A DNA stretch of 64,000 nucleotides from assembly GCA_949128115.1 (NCBI GenBank), contig OX421967.1, positions 6,376,070-6,440,069 on the forward strand, written 5' to 3'. How positions within the stretch are numbered: position 1 is the first letter of the stretch; each line of letters opens with the position of its first letter. Positions 45,801 to 57,800 of the stretch are shown in pieces. The translations under genes were made by a program, and so were the position numbers. The notes under the pieces were generated by a model. The model was given only the letters and a program-made list of their open reading frames with translations. It made no database searches and had not been told where the DNA came from. Source of the stretch: Anaspis maculata (Eukaryota; Arthropoda; Insecta; Coleoptera; Scraptiidae).

Positions 45801-48800
45801 GGGTCTTGGTGTAGTCCTTCTTGTGGTCTCCCATGTCGAGAGCGTTTGCTGTTTCTGATTTGATTTCGTCTGCTCTATTGTTTTCTTCTAAAAGCTGTCT
45901 GGCTGTTTTGAATACTCCTCCACCACCTGGAGCAGTTACAAATTGTATATTAATTGCACTTTAAAATAAAAATCATAATTTTATATAAACTGGGGGGCCA
46001 CAATGTGGATGAACCACCCCAAAATTTTGAAACGGTTGAAATGAGGATGGCTCGTGAAAAAATTGACCGATTTTGGAAACTTCTGTGGTGATCGATACTT
46101 TTTACTATAATCAATTTCACGGCTTTCTGCATTAGAGCAAGCTATGGAAAAAATGAGTTGCGTTGGTACGAATGACACGTTGACGACTTGTTGGCATCTA
46201 GCTGTCTTCATGTGCAATTTTCAATGTGACATTGTCAGCGTCTCGGCGAGTCATGTACGCGAAAGTGAAAATTTTCGAGAATATACGAGGAATTGTTAGT
46301 TTCCTTTGAGTGATTTGCAGTGTGGACGATAAGGGACATTGTCTTCACTGGTTGGTGGGTCTTCGCCAAGGCTATCAAGTTTCTGCCGGCCACTGAGAAA
46401 ATTATGCTGAAAGTACGTAATGCCGTGAACAAATGGAATGTAAAAAGAAAAAAGACCACTGCCCAAGAGGAAACTTATTCTTTAGATGGACAATATGGAT
46501 AGTAGGATGACGATTTATGGAGTTGAACTGTACAGAGACGAGACAATTTGGGCGTGAGTAGGTAGGTACACTGTGTTGTCTGCCAGCATGTGTCTTCATA
46601 CCTTGCTTGCTGTTGCAGTAGCTATAATAGGTAGAGCTAGAGTAGGTACCTAGTACTCACTACTCCAGTGATGTGCATCAGAAGATGTAGCCTTTTGGGC
46701 GGTGGGCCTTTTCATCCGAGTAGTATCCTGCCGATCTTCGACATCACTCATTAGTAGCCGCCAAAAACCTAACAACTTTGGCGGAGACCCACCAACCAGT
46801 AAAGACAATGTCCCTTATCGTTCACACTGCAAAGCACTCCAAAGAAACTGACGATTCCTGGCGTATGCTAAAAAAAATCACTTTCGCGTACATGATACCT
46901 CGACACGGTGACAAGGTGTCACATTAAAAATTGCACGTGTAGACAACTGGCTGACATCCCCTTGTCATCGACATCGTATCATTCGTACCGACACAACACA
47001 ATTTTTCCATAGCTTGCTCTAATGCAGAAAGCAGTGTGAAATTGATTATACAAGATCTTAGATAACCTGATTGTTGACTTTATGCACAATATACAAGGTG
47101 GTCTAATCTAAGCGTGATTATCCCATAGCGGCCTAAGAGTTCAAGATATAAGAAAACCGGTCGTGTCACCCCAAAATTTTCCCGGCTAGTATCCAGGAAC
47201 CAATGGAAAATTTTGTTTGAAACATTCCTTCAGGTGAGATGTTGGAATCGAAGAGAAAGATTGAAAATAATTTGCAGGAAATTGGAAATTTCTACAGGAA
47301 AATTTAATTTTTGCGGCAAAACCTCAAATCTTATTCCAAATCATCTTACTGTGAAAATCGTCAATTAAGGCTTCACTTCAAGCTCCATCATTCAAGTCCG
47401 GTCTCGAAAACCCAGGCCGGTTTTACATTTTCAACCGGAAAATTAATGGGAGATTGGAAAAAAAATTGTTGGAAAATGTTCAAGAACCAGTTACCTCTTG
47501 TTTAAAAAAAAAGTGAAAATCTGTTCACGGGATAAAAAGTTGGAAAATTTGCTGTTTTGTTCTTCCATAGAGGGAAACTTGAAAACCGTGGGCCCGATTT
47601 CAAAAGTTTTTCCTCCAAAAATTAATTAAATCTTTTCTCCAACTTTCATTTCAAGCATGTCTGCACCTAAAATGAATATTTCGTGGGCCTAACCGCATGT
47701 TGAAGTTTGCATTGCTTTTTTTTTTTAATTCACGGAATGAGCTGATTTCATTTTGAAGAATTACCGTTGGAAAACCAAGACCGTGCCAATTTTGGAAACA
47801 GGTCTACACGACGCCCAATCTAATATTCCTTTGTTATCAGTTGGAATTTTTCGAGAAAAAGTAGATCCCCGAGCAGGAGTGAATTTTTGAGTGGACTCCT
47901 GCTACAAAAGCGAGTCGTTCTGGTCAAAACACAGGCGAGAGGCCCGCTCGGATGGCAACGGCCAGGAGAAATTTTGGAAATTCATAACTCCCGACTGGAG
48001 AATGGTGGAAAACTGCAACTGCAACCTCAATTTGACTTTTCTGTTGTGTTGCTTCCTGTCAAATTTGGTTTCAATCCATCGGATAGATTTTGAATAACTG
48101 AATGGTAAAGTTTTGAACTTTGACTTTTTCATTATTTGACAGATGACAGATAGGGCAATGTTTTCAACTGTTCTGAATACAGTTTTTCAAGGGCTTTCAA
48201 ATGACATACTGCAAGTCAAGTTCCATGAGATATAGCTTTTGACATTTGTTGATAGTGATAACGGTTCGGCAGTTATCGTGGGAGATCACAGACGGACACA
48301 CAGACAGGCACACAGACAGGCAGACACCATTCTGAAAATCGAGGGGATGATTTCGCCTGAAATTCATTTCGGAATTCCCGGAATTCTTTTGGAAATCACC
48401 GGAAATCCCGGAAGTCTTTCGGAAATCACCGGTAATCCCGGAAGTCTTTCGGAAATCACCGGAAATCCCGGAAGCCGTTCGGAAATCACCGGAATTCTTT
48501 CGGAAATCACCGAAATTCCCGGAATTCCCGGAAGTTTTTCGGAAATCACTGGAATTCCCGGAAATCTTTCGGAAGTCAACGGAATTCCCGGAATTATTTC
48601 GGAAATCACCAGAATTCCCGGAAGTCTTTCGGAAATCACCCGATGGAATTCCCGGAAATCTTTCGGAAGTCATCGGAATTCCCGGAATTCTTTCGGAAAT
48701 CACCGGAATTCCCGGAAAACTCTCAGAAATCACAGGAATTCCCGGAAGTCTATCGGAAATCACCGGAATTCCCAGAAGTCTTTCGGAAATCACCGGAATT

Positions 48801-51800
48801 CCCAGAAATCTTTCGGAAATCACCGGAATTCCCAGAATTCTTTCGGAAATCAATCACCGGAATTCCCGGAAATCTTTCGGAAGTCACCGGGATTCTTCTA
48901 GAAATCACCGGGACTCCCGGAATTCTTTCGGAAATCCTCGGAATTCCGGAAGTCAGAATCCTTGTGTACACTTTTTTCTTGGGAAATCAACCCCTTGCTG
49001 AAAATGGTCTTAATCGTCTTAGGTGACCTCAAAATGGATATATCCGGCGAAATCTTGAAACTCTTTTTCTATCTTGAACGGTCAAAGCCGCTATGGGATG
49101 ATTACGCTAGGATGGACCACCCTGTACAGGGTGGAAATCAAGGGAGTGCAAAAATAACCTGACTTTAGCAAGGTCCCATTTCAAAAAAAATGAGATGCAG
49201 AATTTTCAAGGTCACATTTTTTAATAGGGCACATCATAAAATGGTTTAAGACTTTTGATCATATTCTGTTTTTGTACAAGATTGATTTTTTTTTAATTTT
49301 TGTAAACGTTTGGTACTGTTAGCGGCCTTGTTGACCTTGAAGTTCGACAGAAATGTACACAATAGCTGTATCAAATGTATCATGGAATAATTTTACCGCA
49401 TTGGCCCTCAAAAGTGGCAAAAACCTTGAGCCATTTTGAGACTATGGCAAATCAAGTGTTCTGTTTCATTACATTACATGTCAAATAGCCCAGGGCAGCT
49501 CAAAATGCACCAATAACAAGTGTGCATTACATCAAGATTGCCATAGTTACCAGTTGTCGTTTATCTCATCATGACTGGTTTCCCAGCTTGATTCTCAATC
49601 CATAAATCACAAAAAAATCGACAACTCTGAAAAAACAAATTACAATCACAAGTCTCAAACCATTTTTGAGATAGTAGGTGCTTTCCTTTTACAACTTAAA
49701 CCAAGTATTCTGACGTAAGTTGCTAGTGGTTCTCACTTTCGCACATGTGATTTCTCGCTTTTTCTCCGTGAGTTTTGTGGTAAAAGGAAAACACCTATTG
49801 ATAGACGCTTTACATGTGACCTAAAACAATCTACGACTTGCTTTCTCAAAACGGGACCTTGCTAAATCCAGGTCATTTTCGCACTCCATTGTCACCCTGT
49901 ATAATTGCACATAAAGTTGACAAACAGGCCACTGCATTTTTGGCTGTTGTTAGTTCAATCGAAAAGCACGAACCAGTAGCGGTTTTCTTCTGCTGCAGCT
50001 GCTGCTGCTGCTCCCGTTTGATGTTCCGGAACAAATCGGATAGGGTCTCATGCCTGGCTGGCCCCGGCCGGTGCTCCTTCAGGACCTGGTGCACCCGTCC
50101 CTCCTGCGTGCAGAGCTTGGCGGCGGAAATCTGAAGGACACAAAAAAGTCGGCGTTTATGTGTGTCGCTGATATGGGAACGCTGCGCTCTTCTGGCTGAG
50201 TGAGGCCGTTCTCTGCTAGGGTCCAAGCCTGGCGGGGGTGACTGGCGAAGGGGGCTCCGCGCCTCCCATCGACCCTACAGGAGTCTCGAGGACCGCCCGG
50301 CGGGTGTTTTCAGCGGGATAACCGCAAGAAAACGGGCATTTTTCGTGTGGAAAACATCTAAAAATGCGCACTCGGTGGTAGCAGGTCGCGTATGACAAGA
50401 GAAATTTGACGCTAGTTTGACGTTTCTGACGTTTGGCTTGGCACGCTGTCTGGGGGAAAACGGGCTCGTTGGGTTGGCGGCGCTGGGTTTCTGGTGACGT
50501 ACGTCACGGCTTGCGCGATTCTATTCAAATTCAAAATTTGAATCTTTTTTCGCTCTACCGGTTTTTTTGTCACGGAACACGCAATAATCTGTGGTGGAAC
50601 CTCTCGAGATGGGTTTGGATTACAGGTTTTTGTTCCTGCAACCTTCTTGAATGATATTAAAACTAGCTAAAAACGGGAATCTTTTATAAATTCGGCCAAG
50701 TCGCTAAATAATGCAGCCAGCCAACTTGCGCAAATAACTGAAAATCAGGTGCGTTTTCAAATTGAGACAGCTTGAAAAATATTAGGCCTATTTTGGAAAT
50801 TCTGGCATGCGAGGACAGAGTGTTTCTTCAGCTATCAAATCCTGGTTCAAAATTAAGTTTCAGTGAAACAGATACAGGGTGCCCGAGAAGAGCGTGCAAA
50901 TATGGACAAAGTTTTACAGCGTGTACCTACAAATTTTGAACAAAAAGCTTCAGGTTTCTTCTATCATCTGTTTTTGAAAGGTTGTATTATTATGCCAAAA
51001 CGGTTTTTGAATTTTGGAATTTATTGTTTTTTTTTTCAAAAAGTTGCACTAAATTAATTAACATATTCTCGAGCATAATCTTTTCAAATCTGAAGTATAG
51101 TATGTTCACTTGTACCGTGATTTTAGTCGGCTGTGAGATTTTGTTTTTAAGTTTCCAAATTTGAAATATGTATGTATAGAAAATCTCCAAAATTTTGCGG
51201 TTGGCTACTCTGGCTTCATTTGGCACAATAATTCACGACGAGACACGAAGTCGTTCGGACCAGCTTTGGAACACATTTTCACACATTTTCTCTGCAGATA
51301 GAGGAAACATTTTTGCGGGACGTGATGTCTGGCGCTTTTTTCCATTTTATTGGAAAATGTAGTAATTTTTCGACCTGTTTTTAATTTTCGCCAATGAACA
51401 AATGAATCAATCATGTCAAAGCAGCTTTGACATTTGACATGTGTCAAAAATATATCTAATCTCTCAAAGCTGGTTCAACTTTACGTGATTCAAACTGAAA
51501 AAAAATACTAGTCCTTCGTCCAAAAAAGGGGTCCCATTGAATCATCACTCCTTTCCCCTCTTCCAGTCGAAAAGACACGCCAAATCATGAAGAACTATTA
51601 ACAAGACAAGGAACATCCCAGCAGGCCTGCTGTTGCAGCAGGATTTGCGTGTAAGATGTTTGTTGAACCGAATTTCAAAAAACCCAGCCGTTAAAGTTGC
51701 GTATTGAACCGAAATTCATGTGAGTACCTTCAGTTTTCAATTTGCTTTCGTTTTAAACCTTGGTGGAACGAGTTTTTGTCGGTCTTGAATGGCCGCCGTC

Positions 51801-54800
51801 AAGATGACTTGAATTGAAGGCGGCCCCCCGTAGGGTTCTGGTGTCTAAATGACGGTAATACAGCTTTGCGCCCCTCTAGTCGCATTTCCACGTATGAAAA
51901 GGTCAGTTTTCCAAGATTTTGATATCAATTTGATAAGAAATATAACTTCACTTCTAGAGAAGTCAGTTTCACACCAGGTAAAAAGGCGGCAAGCCTGCAA
52001 TGCTAAAGTAGGAAATTTGCCCAGCCAACTAGCGTCACAGTACAAGTGAACCTACTATTACACTATTTATAAAATTTAGCACAACTAAAAATAAACAATA
52101 CATTTTGTGGCGGCGGCGGAGGAACTGTTGTCTCCTCGGTAACTTAGTGGTATGGTACTTAGTGAGAGTATCCATCTGGCAAATGGAAGACGTGGGTTCG
52201 ATTCCCGCTCGGGGCAAGACAGTTTTTCTGTGTCACATGGCGCCATAATTTCAAAATTCAAAAACCGCTTCGGTATGATAATAGGTACAACCTATCAAAA
52301 ACAGATGAAAGAAAAAGGCTGACACTTCTTTTCCGAAATTTGTATGCTGTAAAACTTCGCCAATATTTGCACGGTCTGTGACAAACTGTTTTTAGTAAAA
52401 CTCAATTTTGAACCAGCATTCAATAGCTAAAGAAACGCTCTGTCCTCGCATGCCAGAATTTCCAAAATGGGCCTAATATTTTTCAAGCTATCTCAATTTG
52501 AAAACGCACCTGATTTTCAGGTGGTGCACTTTCATTGTGGAGCAGTTTAGTAGGTACATAGGGGAGACCGGGACTAGTTGATACCAGGTATACAGGGTGT
52601 TAGGTGCTGGTTATTACAAACTTTGAGGGATGATTGCCCATCAAAAATAAGGCCAAGCATGTTCAAACTTTCCTTGCCACTTTATCGCTAAACCACTAAC
52701 CTAACTTTCTCTTATTCAATGTGTTTGACGTTTTTGTCCGAGGATTTCGCCGTCAACTGTCAAGCTGCGGCTGTCGTCTGTCAAAAAACCGGCGCATGCT
52801 CGAAAAAAAAAGGTTCTTTTGTAGTCCAACTGATTCCCAGAAGACCACCCGCTAGTTATTTTTACAAAATTTCCAAAAAATGTATTACAATTTTTTGCCT
52901 ATTTTGCGATTTTCGGGAGGTCCCGGAAGGTTGCTATCGAGATAGATAAATTAATAAATTAATAATTTTTAGTTTAAATTAAGTACATGTAAGAGATCAA
53001 GAGATCTTCATCTTACTTTTTCAAAAAAATTAGGTGGATTTTTTGGTTTTTGCTAGGTAAGTGGGATTGTAGGTTCTTGCTGGGGATTAATGTGTTCGAT
53101 TATGATATTATCAGTAAGAGCTTTTTTTTCGTGAAATTTTAGCCAGGTTTCTTATGGGTTTTTCAAGTAATAAAAACATAGCTGGCTTTGACACTTGTTC
53201 TTGGTAGTTCAAACGAACCATTCCAGCGCAGTAGGCGTTTATGTGATAATCAGCAAAATATAACTCGTGCCTTGTGTTGAATTCGAGTTGAATGCTTTAA
53301 TTTCCTCAAATTGGACAAAATCCCACGACTATTCTGGTCGGATAATATTGGGCCTAGAATGGTGTTACACTTTACAATGGCACAAACAAAGTTTTCTATG
53401 AAGTTCAGTGCTGTTGCGAATTTCTTCGCCAGAGCAATCGAAAGAAAGATTGCTGGTAAAACAGAATAAAATGTGCTAATAAAAAAATGATTCAGTGTCT
53501 AGGCCAGGTTTTCGTATTATTTAAAAGGGAATATCAACAATAACGGGAAACGGGAGTAACAGTATCAATACATAACCTCAACTATTCGATTACCGTATTT
53601 TCGAATAAAGTTTGGTAACTGTTCAATTGTTTTCTTTTATATAGTTCTGCTATGTTACTAGGGAGATGTAGACATGAACTTACCTCTTGAAATTTATGGA
53701 ACAAATTGGGGAATGAATAATTACTTGTGCGAATGATTTTTACCGTATGTAGGCCATGAAGACTAATGAAGAGTGAAGACGGCGCGGCGCGGCGCAGATG
53801 GAACATGAATGCAACTGTCGTTATTTAGCGCCAAATTTAAAACATCCAGACAAATATCAACTTTTCTGTGTAATACCAGGCTATTTTATGACGAAGTCTC
53901 CAGATAGATCCAGAAAAGTTACAAAAAATGTGGAGAAGAACCAGTTGCAAGACAAATTCCTAATTTATCTTGTGCTTTTTTACAAAATATTGAGAATATT
54001 GGGAGTTCAATGCCAACTTCGCAAATGATCTGTCAATTGCGATGTTGTCAGATTTGGCATGGCCGCCGCTACCAATAACCATTGTATAACTATTACTAGT
54101 AGGTCAGCCTCGAATTTGGGATTTTGTCGCTAGATGTCGCCTAGAGCAATTAGCTCGCAAGAAATTATCAGCGCATATAAGAAAAATTAAAATTTCTGTA
54201 CCAAACCATCAACATTCATCAGTAAGTTGGGCGCCACGTTGAAATTTGAAGACAGCGTGATTTATAACTAATTTGAGCGACCAAACGACAAATGCTGAAC
54301 ACGCCACCTGCCCGTGCTTTCCGAAAATTGCACAATTTGAACGGCGGCTGGCCTACTAGGAGTAGTTATACAATGCAATAACAATTCACATTACAATCAC
54401 TGTCACCTTAAATAGTCATTATAAAATTAATTTGTCTTGCAAGATGTTTCTCTCCCCTTTTCTAGTTGGGTAATCTCACACTATACTGGGTAAAAGTTCA
54501 AAATTTGGAAATGACTATACCGGAATAATTGAATATTTATATTTCTTGTACACTTGGCAACCCCGAACCAACAAGCCTTCAGGGGCCCTATTTCTAGCAG
54601 GGAGTTGGTCACCCAGTGACCGCAATGCAACCCGCCTCGCCGCCTTATGTAGAAAATAGGTATTTCTGGGACCTTAGCTCGGCAAGTTCCGCGACGGAAT
54701 CGTGTTAATTCGTCAAACGTGACACGACAGCGTGCTGTTTTACCGACACGACAAAAACGGAGCGGAGGCACGAAATTTTCTTGTTCAACTTGTTCCTCAA

Positions 54801-57800
54801 TAAAACTTCTCAATAAAAACAAACCCCAATGAATAAACCAAAAAATGTAAGGTTATCTTTGCGAATGTAGACTGTCATTTTTTATTGTCCCTCAGAAATT
54901 TTAGTAGTTTCTAGGGAATTTTTCCTCTAGAGATTGCTATGCCCGTTTATCACTGAAAGAAGTGACAGATATGCAACCCATCAACTCAAAGCAAAGGAGG
55001 TGAGTCCGCTCCCTGGTTTGGGCCGGGGAGTTATGCTCCTGTCAAATTTTCCTGTCATTCTCAGGGAGGCGAGTATCGACTCCCTGCTAGAAATAGAGCC
55101 CCTGCCGTTCTTCCGCCTGGCCTCTGAGCCGCTATTCTTGAAAGTGTGGGAGAAACTCCATGAGAGTTTATGCAATCCGCAGCACATTGATGTAGCAAGA
55201 ATTGCCTAAAACCGTGTGACAGTGGTTCTCGCCTACAAGGGTTGGGGGGAAGAGAATTGTATTGCCTTCCATAGGGGCTTGTCCTGAGCAATCATTTCAG
55301 GGACATGCGCTAAATTTTAGGCGTTTTTTTTTTGAAAAAAACCGGACAAAAGCCTCTGAATCCTACTCTAATGCACCTGTAATGTAATATAACGCGGTAG
55401 ATTTTCAAGGCTAGTCTACTTTTGCGACAAAATATGCTATAATATTTCATCTATGCAGAAATTTTGTTTATGACAAATCTGCGTAAATGCGTTAGTTTGT
55501 CCGGTTGTTTTCAATTTCCCGCCATTACTTGCACCTCGCACATGTGCAGTATGGCCAGAAAAATGCCCTATTTGATGTACCACAAGATACGTAATGTCAT
55601 TTTTGAAATTTCAAAGTAAGGTGGGGTGGGGGCAAAGGAGTTGAAGATGAAAATTGGGCAGTATGTGTCCTTGATGTCCCCCTCGAGACAAAAATCGGCC
55701 TGTTCCGGCGTTTTCCAGTGAAAAATTGTGGCGGCGAGAAATCAGGGGTGACAACTTTTCAAATGAACACCCTGTACGTGTTAACAGATGCTATTTGTCT
55801 GGAAGTTTTATATCAAGCGGCTAATTGTAGACGCATGCGCCCGGTTAACACTTGAGATACAAAGCCCTATTGGACACTAATCTATTGGACCACACTTGCC
55901 ATTTCAGAGTCAGAATGTCGAACTGTCAAAAATATGTCATATGCCAATTCGCTACGCCTTTCGTTTTGGAAAACCTATGCAGAGCTTGCTCAACTAGTTA
56001 GAGCTTGTTTTACGCTGTAACAAGTGCTTGCATGCAGCTTAATATTTGTAGAAAAAAAATCAAACTCACAAACTTTGCCACCCCACTCCTGTACATCGTC
56101 ATGGTCGTGTTCGAAGAGAACACTCCGTACTCCACGTCGATTCCGGCCGATTCCACGTCCTTCCTGTCCATTTCCCTATCTTCGCTTTTCACGCTTTCCT
56201 CGTAATTGATGTTCAAAACTTCGACGATTTTCGACAGGTACTGTTCGCGCAGCGCCAACGTCAGTCCCTTGACCTTGGAAGAAGTGGACGAAGCGGCTCG
56301 CACCCTGCACCGTTCCCCAAGCAATTTTTCTATCGTCTTCTGAGAGACTTCCTGTGAACCATAAAAAATAATTGGAACATTTTGTTTCAGGGCTATTTTC
56401 TACGGAAGCGCACTTGGTGCCAAAGTATAACACGGATTTAAGCCTAAAAGCGCATAGGGAAACTCGAATTGGTCTTCAAATCAGCTAAAATCTGAAAAAC
56501 GGAGGTAGAACCAGGATTAGACTCGTATTGAAGTATCAGCTCGGTTTTTTTCGCAAAAAATTGACCGTTCAAAGCAAGATTTTGAGAAATTTGAAATTGG
56601 CACAGCAAAACCAAACGCAGATAACAAAAATGTTCAAATTTCTAGCCTGATAATTTTTTTTCAAGGTTCTGGTCTATTGAACTACATTTTATGCCAAAGT
56701 ATAACACCGTTCCATATCAAAAAGCGCTTAGAGAAGCTCGAATTAGTTTTCAAATCAGCACAAACCCGAAAAACGGAGGTGGAACCAGCAGTAGACTTGT
56801 GGTCAAAGTATCAGCTCAGTTTTTTGCAACAAATCGATAGACTGAAGCAAGAATGTGGGAAATTTGAAATCAGCACGGCAAAACTAAACGCAAACATCGA
56901 AAATTTTCAAATTTCTCGTTTGAAAAAACTCTTACAAGGTTCTGGTCAATTGAACTACACTTGTTGGCGAAGTATAATACCATTTCATATCAAAAAACGC
57001 TTGGAGAAACTCGAATTAGGCTTCAAATCAGTACAAACCCGAAAAACGGAGGTGGAACCAGCATTAGACAGGATATCAACGTTTCCATTAGGTTCTTTTG
57101 CAACGAATCGATAGATTGAGGTGAGAAATTAGGAAAATGGAAGCGCCATGCTTAGACCAAGCACCGACGCCAGGTAAATTCCTACCTGAGCACTCCGTCT
57201 AAGCGCAAACTGCTTCTGAATCAACTCGGACGTTTCCTTTTTGGCTCTCGCTTCGCGTTCTCTGCCGTCCCCTTCGCTGTCGTCGGAATACTGATTGGAG
57301 TTGCTTGAAAAACGAAACAAAATTAGTAAAAATGAGACTGTCGACAAAAATTCGTGAATCAAACAAAAATTAGTCAAGTTTGAAGACATAAATGAGTGAA
57401 GTTTGAAGAAAATAAGCTTTGTATTGCTTACTCGGATATGCCTTTTCTTCCTCCACCATACAGGTCATCTGAGTAGCCCGAGGATTGGGACATGCTCAGT
57501 GCTACCGAGTTGAACTGGATGCTTTTGATGTGGAAATTTTCGACCATCTTGGCCACGGTCTTTCTGTCGGTGCAAATGTCACATTTGTCCTTGCATTTCG
57601 GCGATGCCTCTCCGAAATAATCCGTGAACAGCTTGTGTCTGCACGTTCTATTTAACAAAACCAATTATTCAATTAAAAATTTCAAACCTTACAAGAAAGT
57701 TATTAGAAAAAAGATTATATTGAACATCATTATCAAGAAGACCAGTACAAATAAGTGTATTATGAAGAAGGTTATTATACCCAGCATTTTCGCAAAACTC

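Noticed and set aside
48197..49026. Overlapping frames of up to 220 codons on both strands
   Set aside because: They are translations of the 30-bp minisatellite, whose unit length is mostly a multiple of three.
52133..52215. Functional tRNA-Ala gene
   Set aside because: The D arm is irregular, the acceptor has a mismatch and the anticodon GGC is atypical for animals.
52035..52217. 60-codon minus-strand frame reading [12 protein letters not shown]
   Set aside because: It is the antisense of the tRNA-like head at 52133; not a gene.
56677..57114. 145-codon plus-strand frame
   Set aside because: It spans two units of a 276-bp tandem repeat, antisense inside a RECQL5 intron.
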